Below, in pieces: positions 25,281-35,451 of a stretch of DNA of 64,000 nt. The notes beneath the pieces are model-generated. The model saw only the letters and a program-made list of their open reading frames with translations, made no database searches and was not told where the DNA came from. Position 1 is the first letter of the stretch. Every line of letters starts with the position of its first letter. This DNA comes from Leptolyngbya sp. FACHB-60 (GTDB taxonomy: Bacteria > Cyanobacteriota > Cyanobacteriia > Phormidesmidales > Phormidesmidaceae). A program made the translations under genes and the position numbers. The stretch lies in the NCBI RefSeq assembly GCF_014695775.1, contig NZ_JACJOX010000036.1, positions 119,951-183,950 on the forward strand, written 5' to 3'.

Positions 25281-26732
25281 ATGACGGCTTCTTCCCCCAC
25301 TTCTAGCGGCATCAAAGGTTTCGTGGAGCAGCGCCTTCTGCTTGGCCAGCCCCTAACCTCAGAACTGGCCGCCATTTTGCTGGTGTACTTCGTACAGGGC
25401 ATCTTGGGCCTAGCGCGGCTAGCGGTGAGCTTTTTTCTCAAAGACGACCTGGGCCTCACCCCTGCGGAGGTCGCTGCCCTCAGCGGTATCGCCACTCTGC
25501 CCTGGACGATCAAGCCTGTGTTTGGCCTGCTGTCAGATGGACTGCCGATTTTTGGCTACCGACGGCGGCCCTATCTCATTCTCTCTGGGCTGTTGGGCGC
25601 GGGAGCTTGGCTAGCGCTAGCCACGGTGGTGCAGACGGGGTGGGCTGCGATCGCAGCGATCACCCTCAGCTCCCTCTCCGTTGCCGTTGGCGACGTAATT
25701 GTGGATTCTCTCGTGGTAGAGCGGGCTCGGGGCGAATCCCTGGGCAACTCTGGTACGCTGCAATCCCTCGCCTGGGGCACCTCGGCGGTAGGGGGCATTC
25801 TCACCGCCTACTTGGGCGGGGCACTGCTTCAGCACATCAGCACCCGCGCCGTATTTGGCATTACCGCCACATTCCCGCTGATTGTGTCGCTAGTCGCGGT
25901 GCTCATTATCGAAGACCCAGCCGATTCTCCTAGCTGGGCAGTAGTGAACAACCAGGTCAAACAGCTTTGGCAGGCCGTGCGTCAGCGGGCGATCTGGATG
26001 CCTGCGCTATTCCTATTTCTTTGGCAGGCTACTCCTACCGCCGATGCCGCCTTCTTTTTCTTCACGACCAATGACTTAGGCTTTCAACCCGAGTTTTTGG
26101 GTCGGGTGCGGTTGGTCACCAGTCTGGCCGCCCTCCTAGGCATCTGGGTCTTTCAGCGGTTTTTGCGCACGGTGCCCTTTCGCACTATTTTTGCCTGGTC
26201 TACGGTGCTTTCTAGTGTGCTCGGCATGAGCATGCTGCTGCTGGTCACCCACGCAAACCGCAACTTGGGCATTGGTGATGAGTGGTTTAGCCTCGGCGAC
26301 AGTTTAGTGCTCACCGTGATGGGCGAAATTGCCTTCATGCCAGTGTTGGTGCTCTCAGCGCGGCTCTGTCCCCCCGGCGTAGAGGCCACCCTGTTTGCGC
26401 TGCTGATGTCGGTGGTCAACCTAGCCGGGCTGCTCTCCCACGAACTGGGAGCGGTGCTGACCCACTGGCTCAGCGTCACAGAGACCAACTTCGACAACCT
26501 TTGGGAGCTGGTGCTAATCACTAATCTCACCACGCTGCTGCCTTTGCCCCTGCTGTTTTTGCTGCCCAACACCTCTTCCCAGGGAGTTGGCGATCGCGAC
26601 GAAGACAATGGCGAAAGTCTTCCCCCGGCAGATACGCCCATGGGTTCAACAAGTTTATTCTCAACCCATGTAACTGAGCACCCAGTAACCGTGGGCGATT
26701 CCGGACCGGAACGCTACGCGAAGCGAGAGTGA
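25281..26732 (+). CDS. Folate-biopterin transporter (FBT/BT1) family membrane protein
   Basis: 483 residues with about 12 predicted membrane helices. The N-terminal LVYFVQGILGLARLAVSFF, IKPVFGLLSDGLPIFGYRRR and the later FMPVLVLSARLCPPGVEATL are hallmarks of the BT1/FBT branch of the MFS. Cyanobacterial members can carry folates or pterins, but the substrate here is inferred. The start at 25281 follows the family. The final ~12 residues (GDSGPERYAKRE) come from a dispersed repeat-B copy, so the natural C-terminus has been replaced or extended. Confidence 0.88.
   Translation: MTASSPTSSGIKGFVEQRLLLGQPLTSELAAILLVYFVQGILGLARLAVSFFLKDDLGLTPAEVAALSGIATLPWTIKPVFGLLSDGLPIFGYRRRPYLILSGLLGAGAWLALATVVQTGWAAIAAITLSSLSVAVGDVIVDSLVVERARGESLGNSGTLQSLAWGTSAVGGILTAYLGGALLQHISTRAVFGITATFPLIVSLVAVLIIEDPADSPSWAVVNNQVKQLWQAVRQRAIWMPALFLFLWQATPTADAAFFFFTTNDLGFQPEFLGRVRLVTSLAALLGIWVFQRFLRTVPFRTIFAWSTVLSSVLGMSMLLLVTHANRNLGIGDEWFSLGDSLVLTVMGEIAFMPVLVLSARLCPPGVEATLFALLMSVVNLAGLLSHELGAVLTHWLSVTETNFDNLWELVLITNLTTLLPLPLLFLLPNTSSQGVGDRDEDNGESLPPADTPMGSTSLFSTHVTEHPVTVGDSGPERYAKRE
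26695..26729. repeat. Dispersed repeat B, copy 3
   Basis: GCGATTCCGGACCGGAACGC followed by TACGCGAAGCGAGAG, related to copies at 9741 and 19412 (shared GCGATTCCGGA and a closing CGCGAA-type half). It overlaps the end of the transporter gene. Confidence 0.6.
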
Positions 26733-26845
26733 CCGATAGCCCTGTTGCATCGTTTCGCGAATGAACCCTAGAGTTTTCCACAGTTTTTTCCCCAGCTCTA
26801 CCGCCTTATCTTCTCCATCTCCTTTACTTTTCTAACTACTCCACC

Positions 26846-28336
26846 ATGACTGCGACCCAACCTCGTTCCACCGCCGCCACCTTCTCCGTCGAAGACTGGG
26901 GCAGCGGCTACCGCTCCCAACCCCATGAATACAGCTACTGGATTGACGATATTGAGGGCACCATCCCTACCGATCTAGAGGGCACTCTGTTTCGCAATGG
27001 CCCAGGCCTATTCGAGATCAATGGCCACCGCGTCAAGCACCCCTTCGATGGCGACGGCATGATCAGCAGCATCGCCATTCAGGACGGGCGGGCCTACTTT
27101 CGCAACCGCTTTGTGCGCACGGAGGGCTACGTAGCCGAGCAGCAGGCTCAAAAACCGCTCTATAAAGGCGTCTTTGGCACCCAAAAGCCCGGTGGCCCCT
27201 TGGCCAATGCCTTTGACCTCAAGCTTAAAAACATCGCCAACACCAACATAGTTTACTGGGCCGACAAGCTGCTGGCCCTGTGGGAAGCCGCCGAACCCCA
27301 TCGGCTAGACCCCGCTACCCTCGACACCCTGGGATTGGACTACCTGAATGGCCTGATTGCCCCCGGCGGCTCCTTCACAGCCCATCCTAAAATTGACCCT
27401 GGCCACCACGGCGACCAGCGGCTGGTGGGTTTTTCAGTTAAAACCGGACTTTCCAGCACCATTACCCTCTACGAACTCGACGCCCAGGGCAATGCTCTCA
27501 GCCAGCACAGCCATAGTATTCCTGGCTTTGCTTTCATCCACGACTTTGCCCTTACCCCCAACTACGCCATCTTCTTCCAAAACCCGGTGAGCTTTGGGCC
27601 ACTGCCCTTCTTGCTAGGTTTTAAAGGGGCCGCAGAGTGCATTAGCTTCAACCCCAAGCAGCCCACCAAAATTCTGCTGGTGCCCCGCAACGGTGATCCC
27701 ATGCAGGTGATAGAGACCGACCCCTGCTTTGTGTTTCACCATGCCAATGCCTTTGAACAAGACGGCCAGGTGACCATCGACTCCGTTTGCTACGAAAATT
27801 TCCCGTCTTTAGACGGCAGCGACTACCTTGAGGTTGACTTTGACCATGTTCCGGCTGGGCAGCTCTGGCGCTTTACGGTGGATGTAGCAGCAGGTACCAC
27901 CCAGGTCGACACGCTGGCTTCCCGCTGTGTGGAGTTTCCCACCCTGCACCCCGACGCTGTGGGTCGGCCCTACCAACATCTATTTATAGGAACAGCCCAT
28001 GGGTCTGAGGGCAACGCACCGCTGCAAGCCCTGCTCAAGCTTGACACCCACACCGGTGAAACCCAGCTATGGAGCGCTGCCCCGCGCGGGTTTATGGGCG
28101 AGCCTTTGTTTGTGCCGCGTCCGCAGGGCCAGGGGGAAGATGACGGCTGGGTGCTGGTGTTGATGTATAACGCCGAGCGTCGCTGCTCTGACCTGGTGAT
28201 TTTAGAGGGGCGCGCCATTGCCGCTGGCCCTGTGGCCCGGCTCAAGCTACCCCACCATGTGCCCTATGGCCTGCACGGCAACTTTGTGCCCCAGTACTTT
28301 GGCCCCGACCACAGCTCAGAGAATGCTCAAGGTTAG
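26846..28336 (+). CDS. Carotenoid cleavage oxygenase (apocarotenoid 15,15'-oxygenase-like)
   Basis: 496 residues of the RPE65/CCO family, iron-dependent enzymes that split carotenoids or apocarotenoids into aldehydes. Typical blocks: LEGTLFRNGPGLFEINGHRVKHPFDGDGMI, seen here in segments; histidine-bearing segments for the iron site, including TAHPKIDP, FIHDFALTPNYAIFF, FVFHHANAFEQDG and the C-terminal VPYGLHGNFVP. Length matches Synechocystis ACO. A MarR regulator follows after 35 bp, probably in one operon. Apocarotenoid substrate is inferred from the family. Confidence 0.93.
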   Translation: MTATQPRSTAATFSVEDWGSGYRSQPHEYSYWIDDIEGTIPTDLEGTLFRNGPGLFEINGHRVKHPFDGDGMISSIAIQDGRAYFRNRFVRTEGYVAEQQAQKPLYKGVFGTQKPGGPLANAFDLKLKNIANTNIVYWADKLLALWEAAEPHRLDPATLDTLGLDYLNGLIAPGGSFTAHPKIDPGHHGDQRLVGFSVKTGLSSTITLYELDAQGNALSQHSHSIPGFAFIHDFALTPNYAIFFQNPVSFGPLPFLLGFKGAAECISFNPKQPTKILLVPRNGDPMQVIETDPCFVFHHANAFEQDGQVTIDSVCYENFPSLDGSDYLEVDFDHVPAGQLWRFTVDVAAGTTQVDTLASRCVEFPTLHPDAVGRPYQHLFIGTAHGSEGNAPLQALLKLDTHTGETQLWSAAPRGFMGEPLFVPRPQGQGEDDGWVLVLMYNAERRCSDLVILEGRAIAAGPVARLKLPHHVPYGLHGNFVPQYFGPDHSSENAQG

Positions 28337-28371
28337 AATTAATCTAACTAGAACTGTAAGGGTTGCTGCTA

Positions 28372-28818
28372 ATGGCCTCTGCTTCCCCTGCTAAAGCCGC
28401 CCAGGAGCCTTTTATTGCGGTGATGCGAGAGCTGGCGCGGGCCTACCAGGCGTTTTCGGCTTACTCCGACGCCCATGTGCGGCAGTTTAACCTGACTCCT
28501 GCCCAGTTTGATGTGATTGCTACCCTGGGTAACACCCAGGGCATGACCATGGGCGACATTGGCGAAAAAACGCTGATTACCAAGGGCACTCTGACCGGGG
28601 TGATCGATCGCCTAGTGCAGAAGCAGCTAGTTCAGCGATCGACCCCCGCAGACAATCGCCGCAGCGTCATTGTGCAGCTAACGCCCGAGGGAAACCGTGT
28701 CTTTGAGGACGTGTTTCCAGCCCATATTGCTCACCTCAAAGAGCGCTTTGATCATTTAGATGGGGACAATCTGGAGCAGTTGCGGGTGCTGCTAGTGCAG
28801 CTGCGGCAGGCGTTTTAG
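28372..28818 (+). CDS. MarR family transcriptional regulator
   Basis: 148 residues from ATG 28372 (a TTG nine bases upstream is possible). A winged helix-turn-helix with TPAQFDVIATLGNTQGMTMG, the recognition helix EKTLITKGTLTGVIDRL and the wing LVQRSTPADNRRSVIVQLTPEG. It lies 35 bp after the carotenoid oxygenase gene, in the same direction. It may respond to an apocarotenoid or aromatic or oxidative signal and control this operon; that is inference. Confidence 0.9.
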   Translation: MASASPAKAAQEPFIAVMRELARAYQAFSAYSDAHVRQFNLTPAQFDVIATLGNTQGMTMGDIGEKTLITKGTLTGVIDRLVQKQLVQRSTPADNRRSVIVQLTPEGNRVFEDVFPAHIAHLKERFDHLDGDNLEQLRVLLVQLRQAF

Positions 28819-28973
28819 CGGTGGGTTGCTTATTCGTCATGCGCTTCCGATTATCTCGGCCGAAGGACAGGGTCATCTATTGAAAGGTGCAGTCTGATCC
28901 ACACCTTGAGAATGAGGGATGTAACAGCGAAGTTTAAGAAGATCAGTAATCTCCCCAATCCAGGTTTTCTGCC

Positions 28974-30931
<1,958 letters not shown>

Positions 30932-31208
30932 GTTAACGCTTATTCAAGTCCAGCAGTAGAAATTTGCCTTTGATGGCGTTACAACTTCGAGCTGGACTTG
31001 GACTATTTACTTTTGTGCAACGAAATAAACTTTCTTTTATCACGGTTTTCTCTAGAAAAGAGAAACTTTACACTGCATATGGATAGGTCACTCGACAAAG
31101 TCCAGATCGGGGCTTTAGCTTCCCGCAGATATTTTTTTACTTCTGGACTTGGATCTGTAGCGGCGCATCCATCATCCATTTTTCGTTGTTATTCATTGGA
31201 CTCTTACT
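30932..31208. promoter_or_regulatory. psbA upstream region with two inverted-repeat pairs
   Basis: CAAGTCCAGC (30945-30954) pairs with GCTGGACTTG (30992-31001), and AAGTCCAGA (31098-31106) pairs with TCTGGACTT (31142-31150). The two pairs have the same core and nearly the same spacing (47 and 45 bp). The first may end the HIT transcript; the second lies in the psbA leader. No strong Shine-Dalgarno precedes ATG 31209. The psbA promoter lies here, but no -35/-10 pair could be chosen with confidence. Confidence 0.5.
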
Positions 31209-32294
31209 ATGACTACTTCTCTTCGCGCCCGCGATAGTGCGGGCGCTTGGGAGCAGTTTTGTCAGTGGATTACCAGCACCGAGAACCGCCTGTATGTGGG
31301 CTGGTTCGGCGTACTGATGATCCCCACGCTGCTTGCTGCCACCACCTGTTTCATCATTGCGTTTATCGCTGCCCCTGCAGTTGATATTGACGGCATCCGT
31401 GAGCCCGTAGCTGGCTCTCTGATGTACGGCAACAACATCATCTCTGGTGCGGTTGTGCCTTCCTCTAACGCTATCGGTCTGCACTTCTACCCCATCTGGG
31501 AAGCCGCTTCCCTCGATGAGTGGCTGTACAACGGTGGCCCTTACCAGCTAATCATTTTCCACTTCCTCATCGGCGTCTTCTGCTACATGGGTCGCCAGTG
31601 GGAACTCTCCTACCGTCTGGGCATGCGCCCCTGGATCTGCGTCGCTTACAGCGCTCCTGTGTCTGCTGCAACCGCTGTGTTCCTCATCTACCCTCTGGGT
31701 CAAGGCTCCTTCTCTGACGGCATGCCTCTGGGTATCTCTGGTACCTTCAACTTCATGCTGGTGTTCCAAGCTGAGCACAACATCTTGATGCACCCCTTCC
31801 ACATGTTGGGTGTAGCGGGTGTGTTCGGTGGCTCCCTGTTCTCCGCCATGCACGGTTCGCTTGTGACCTCGTCTCTGGTGCGTGAGACCACCGAGACCGA
31901 GTCTCAGAACTACGGCTACAAGTTTGGCCAAGAAGAAGAGACCTACAACATCGTGGCGGCCCACGGCTACTTCGGTCGTCTCATTTTCCAATACGCCAGC
32001 TTCAACAACAGCCGCAGCCTGCACTTCTTCTTGGGTGCGTGGCCTGTGATTGGTATCTGGTTCACCTCCCTGGGCATCAGCACCATGGCGTTCAACCTGA
32101 ACGGGTTCAACTTCAACCAGTCGATTCTGGACTCACAGGGTCGCGTGATTGGCACATGGGCGGATGTGATCAACCGGGCGAACCTGGGTATGGAAGTGAT
32201 GCACGAGCGCAATGCTCACAACTTCCCCCTCGACCTGGCTTCTGCCGGTGAGGCTACCCCCGTTGCACTACAGGCTCCTGTAATCAACGGTTAG
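31209..32294 (+). CDS. psbA: Photosystem II reaction centre protein D1
   Basis: 361 residues including the C-terminal extension cleaved after Ala344. D1 binds P680 chlorophylls, pheophytin, QB and most Mn4CaO5 ligands in the thylakoid. All key residues are in place by count: Tyr161, D170, E189, H190, H198, H332, E333, H337, D342, A344. Residue 130 is Gln, the D1:1-like (low-light) form rather than Glu130. G80, F158 and T286 exclude the microaerobic D1' variant. N-terminus ([17 protein letters not shown]) and C-terminal tail ([17 protein letters not shown]) are slightly unusual. A strong terminator follows, so it is monocistronic. Confidence 0.99.
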   Translation: MTTSLRARDSAGAWEQFCQWITSTENRLYVGWFGVLMIPTLLAATTCFIIAFIAAPAVDIDGIREPVAGSLMYGNNIISGAVVPSSNAIGLHFYPIWEAASLDEWLYNGGPYQLIIFHFLIGVFCYMGRQWELSYRLGMRPWICVAYSAPVSAATAVFLIYPLGQGSFSDGMPLGISGTFNFMLVFQAEHNILMHPFHMLGVAGVFGGSLFSAMHGSLVTSSLVRETTETESQNYGYKFGQEEETYNIVAAHGYFGRLIFQYASFNNSRSLHFFLGAWPVIGIWFTSLGISTMAFNLNGFNFNQSILDSQGRVIGTWADVINRANLGMEVMHERNAHNFPLDLASAGEATPVALQAPVING

Positions 32295-32356
32295 GTTACG
32301 AATTTGGGTGGGGTTAGCGCCTCGCCTATCCTGTGAACAGGTCGAATGAAGGTATG

Positions 32357-32386
32357 AAACGCCCCAGAACTCTGGGGCGTTTTTTG
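32357..32386 (+). terminator. psbA terminator
   Basis: Perfect 10-bp stem ACGCCCCAGA / TCTGGGGCGT followed directly by six T residues, 65 bp after the psbA stop. Confidence 0.95.
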
Positions 32387-32390
32387 TTGG

Positions 32391-32825
32391 CTAGGGGCTG
32401 GGAAAAAAGGCTTGGTCGAGAATTTGGGCCAGGGTATAGGGGCAGTCTGCGGAAAAAGTGCTGTAGTCGAGACCGGTTTCTTGCACGGCTAGGTCTTGGC
32501 CAAGCTGATAGGCGATCGCAAGCGCTTCTGCTAAATATGGCTTTAGGCTGGGGTTATCGCTCAACACTAGCTGAACCTGAGTACGCTGCTCCCGAATGGT
32601 GGCCCGCCAGCTATTGCCCCGTTGCTCTGGTTGGTATTGCCACTTCAGCAGATGCCCCAACAGCACACTTAGTCGATTTCTCAGTTCTTGCCGTTCCCGC
32701 CGTCCCAAGTCTTGCAGTTCCTCTACGAGATGGGGTAGATCGAGCTTTTCCCAAAGGTTTTGCTCTAGCAGCTTGGTTTGCTGCTGAGTCCAAGCGTAGA
32801 AATCTGTCTCATAAAGGCTGGCCAT
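32391..32825 (-). CDS. DUF29 domain-containing protein
   Basis: 144 residues, soluble and helical. The start SLYETDFYAWTQQQTKLLEQ and the core HLVEELQDLGRRERQELRNRLSVLL are hallmarks of DUF29, a family expanded in cyanobacteria. Function unknown. Convergent with psbA, ending just beyond its terminator. Confidence 0.9.
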   Translation of the reverse strand: MASLYETDFYAWTQQQTKLLEQNLWEKLDLPHLVEELQDLGRRERQELRNRLSVLLGHLLKWQYQPEQRGNSWRATIREQRTQVQLVLSDNPSLKPYLAEALAIAYQLGQDLAVQETGLDYSTFSADCPYTLAQILDQAFFPSP

Positions 32826-32917
32826 AGCATGTGCCTGTATTGCAAGCCGAACTTTCGCAAGTTGAACTATAGCTCATCATAAAAGAAGCGACCCAGGATA
32901 GTTGGGGTGGTTCACAG

Positions 32918-33745
32918 ATGTCACAGTTCCCGCCTCGTATTCACATTCTGTTGGCCCGCCAGGCACCCGTTGGCTTAGTGATCCGCAGGGGGCCATCGAA
33001 GAGCGTGGCGACTATGCTTTGGGATCGCGATCGCGACACCTTCCACCTCGGCCAATGGCTCAAAGGGCGCATCTATGAGCGCCGCAGCGATATCTCACCC
33101 GACGGCAAACATGTCATCTACTTCGCTATGAACGGTAAATGGCAATCGGAGTCGCGAGGGTCGTGGACAGCAATTTCGCGAGTGCCGTATTTGAAGGCGA
33201 TCGCATTTTTCCCGAAGGGTGACTGCTGGCATGGCGGGGGCCTATGGACTGGGAAGACAAAATACTGGCTGAATGACGGCTACGGCCACGCACAGTTGCA
33301 CAACACATCATCTCTGCAACGAGACATCCAGTACCAACCCGAGGGTGGCTGCGGTGGCGAGTGCTTGAGCGTGTATTACCCCCGCCTGCTACGAGATGGC
33401 TGGACCTGGATTGATCGCATCAAGGTTAGACAGTGGCAGGACAAAGACATTTTTGAGAAGCCCATCGGTCAGGGCTGGACGCTGCGCAAGATTGCCCACG
33501 CAGAAGTTGGTGCCCCAGTGGGCAAGGGCTGCTATTGGGATGAGCATGAACTAATTGGCCCTGACTCAGCCACAGCCATGGCCTGCCCCACCTGGGAATG
33601 GGCCGAGATGGACAATCAACGGCTGGTTTGGGCGGCTGCGGGCAAGCTTTACGCCGCCCAAGTCCGCAAAGACGGACTGACCAATGAAACTGTGTTATTT
33701 GACTTTAATGACATGGTATTTGAAGCCATCGAGGCTCCGTACTAG
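32918..33745 (+). CDS. Hypothetical protein, beta-rich
   Basis: 275 residues, no signal peptide. The sequence reads as repeated beta strands with many Trp/Tyr/Gly (FHLGQWLKGRIYERRSD, HVIYFAMNGKW, ETVLFDFNDM), compatible with a propeller-like fold. There is a GGCGGECLSVYYPRL segment and several Cys and His, but no recognised catalytic motif. Similar proteins occur in scattered bacteria as hypotheticals. It precedes the acyltransferase gene by 61 bp on the same strand. Confidence 0.7.
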   Translation: MSQFPPRIHILLARQAPVGLVIRRGPSKSVATMLWDRDRDTFHLGQWLKGRIYERRSDISPDGKHVIYFAMNGKWQSESRGSWTAISRVPYLKAIAFFPKGDCWHGGGLWTGKTKYWLNDGYGHAQLHNTSSLQRDIQYQPEGGCGGECLSVYYPRLLRDGWTWIDRIKVRQWQDKDIFEKPIGQGWTLRKIAHAEVGAPVGKGCYWDEHELIGPDSATAMACPTWEWAEMDNQRLVWAAAGKLYAAQVRKDGLTNETVLFDFNDMVFEAIEAPY

Positions 33746-33806
33746 TTCTAGATAGCGTTTAGTAATACAATGCATTCGCCTAGATACGGACAGGAAATAC
33801 CGATAA

Positions 33807-34652
33807 ATGAGGAATTACGGCTTTAAGGCGATGCAAAAACCAGGCTGGTCGTTGGATCGTCGCGATCCTCAGTTTATTGAAGCCTTTCAGCCGGTTTGGG
33901 CTTGGCTATACGAGCATTACTTTCGCGTTCAGACCCAAGGATGGGAGCGGATCCCTGAGGGCCAGGTAATGCTGGTGGGATCCCACAATGGTGGGTTAGG
34001 GGCACCCGACATGTTTATGATGGTCTACGACTGGGTGCGGCGCTTTGGTGCCGATCGCCTCGTCTACGGTCTGATGCACCCCAAGGTGTGGCAGGCCTGC
34101 CCACCTGTGGCTAGTCTAGCCGAACGGGCTGGGGCGATCGCCGCCCACCCCAAAACAACCTTAGCCGCCCTCGATCGCGGTGCCAGCATTTTGGTGTATC
34201 CCGGCGGGGCGCAGGATGTCTTTCGTCCGTTTTATCAGCGCGATCAGATTCGGCTGGGCGATCGCAAAGGGTTTGTCAAAATTGCCATTCAGCGCCATAT
34301 TCCCATCGTGCCTGTGGTCTCCTGGGGTGCCCACGAAACGCTGCTGGTGCTAACCGACATCTACCCGCTCGTAGAACGCCTCCACGAGTTGGGCATGCCC
34401 TGGCTGCTGGGCATCGATCCGGAGGTGTTCCCTGTGTATCTGGGGCTGCCTTGGGGCATTGCGTTTGGACCGCTGCCCAATATTCCCTGGCCCCGGCCCA
34501 TAGCCACCCATGTTGGCGCACCGATCTACTTTGAGCGCTATGGAGCAGAGGCGGCGCGCGATCGCACCTACGTAGATGCCTGCTACTGGCAGGTTCACCA
34601 TAAAATGCAGCACGATCTTAACTACCTAATTGGTAAGCACAGCGGCGAGTGA
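33807..34652 (+). CDS. Lysophospholipid acyltransferase (LPLAT)-like protein
   Basis: 281 residues with the acyltransferase pattern. The catalytic segment is SHNGGLGAPD, a histidine and aspartate separated by seven residues, as in the DGAT2/MGAT-like branch rather than the HX4D of PlsC. It is followed by LVYPGGAQDVFRPF, the phosphate/acceptor site, and FVKIAIQRHIPIVPVVSWGA. Predicted membrane-associated acyl transfer to a glycerolipid or wax/triacylglycerol intermediate; substrate not determined. ATG 33807 is the first in-frame start. Confidence 0.85.
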   Translation: MRNYGFKAMQKPGWSLDRRDPQFIEAFQPVWAWLYEHYFRVQTQGWERIPEGQVMLVGSHNGGLGAPDMFMMVYDWVRRFGADRLVYGLMHPKVWQACPPVASLAERAGAIAAHPKTTLAALDRGASILVYPGGAQDVFRPFYQRDQIRLGDRKGFVKIAIQRHIPIVPVVSWGAHETLLVLTDIYPLVERLHELGMPWLLGIDPEVFPVYLGLPWGIAFGPLPNIPWPRPIATHVGAPIYFERYGAEAARDRTYVDACYWQVHHKMQHDLNYLIGKHSGE

Positions 34653-34765
34653 GGGCAAACGCCCAGGCGTTGGTAGAAAGGTCTGCTGACAGCGCAAGTA
34701 AGGGGCGCTGTGCGATGGGTGGGCCTTGGAGCAGTTGCCTACCATCCCCCGATAAGATTGAGAAA

Positions 34766-35098
34766 TTAATGTAGTTCCAAGCGGTGCAATTCGGTCTCAT
34801 TCAAAAGTGATTGAATTGCTTGCTCTCCAGAGCGAAGTAACGCTTCAATTCGGCTGGTTGGCGCGTTTCCACATCGCAACCACACCACTTTAGGAGGAGC
34901 CCCATACAGCCGGCTCCTCTCTAGAAAATCAGCATCCTTGGTCACAATACAGAAATCGTTGAGTTTAGCAAAATCCCAAATTTCGGTATCTGTCTTCTCG
35001 GCAAGACCCTTAAGCTGCACATGGCTAGCTTCCGGAAAAATATCAGCTAATCGATTCACCAGCTTTCGACTTAGGTTTTGGTCAAACAGCAGTTTCAA
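34766..35098 (-). CDS. DUF5615 PIN-like protein (putative toxin)
   Basis: 110 residues of the Mut7-C/PIN-like DUF5615 family. The N-terminus KLLFDQNLSRKLVNRL contains the first acidic residue, and DFCIVTKDADFLERSRLYG carries the second acidic cluster. PVVWL-type KVVWLRCGN is also typical. Usually paired with a DUF433 protein, as here with a 4-bp overlap. Probable ribonuclease toxin of a VapC-like system; activity is inferred. Confidence 0.87.
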   Translation of the reverse strand: MKLLFDQNLSRKLVNRLADIFPEASHVQLKGLAEKTDTEIWDFAKLNDFCIVTKDADFLERSRLYGAPPKVVWLRCGNAPTSRIEALLRSGEQAIQSLLNETELHRLELH

Positions 35099-35325
35099 GC
35101 AGCACTCACTGAAGCAACTAAGCGATGATCACGGTCAGCCGCAAACTCCAAACAGGCCCTAATATCGGTTTCCGTTAGCTCTGGGAAGTCATCAATGATT
35201 TCAGCAGTCGACATACCAGCGGCTAACCAACCCAACACGTCGTAAACCGTAATCCGCATCTGGCGAATGCAGGGTCTGCCGCCGCGCTTATCGGGCTCGA
35301 TTGTAATGATCTCGCGATAGCTCAT
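35095..35325 (-). CDS. DUF433 domain-containing protein (putative antitoxin)
   Basis: 76 residues from ATG 35325. DUF433 signatures: GGRPCIRQMRITVYDVLGWLAAGMS and EIIDDFPELTETDIRACLEFAADR, a short DNA-binding helix-turn-helix fold. It is upstream of, and overlaps by 4 bp, the DUF5615 gene, the usual antitoxin-toxin order. The frame remains open to 35409 but the extra residues are not family-like. Confidence 0.88.
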   Translation of the reverse strand: MSYREIITIEPDKRGGRPCIRQMRITVYDVLGWLAAGMSTAEIIDDFPELTETDIRACLEFAADRDHRLVASVSAA

Positions 35326-35451
35326 ATGCGGGTAAGGTGCTTGTGTACGCTCAAGTCTAGAGTAGACCAACACCTTGCAGCAAAGACGAGCAGCCATTAG
35401 ACAGTTCAACCGAAGAGGTTGCCAATCGCTTTAAAGCCTCGTCGCGACAAT

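Noticed and set aside
31137..32212. Several minus-strand ORFs across psbA
   Set aside because: Antisense shadows of a highly conserved gene with strong codon bias.
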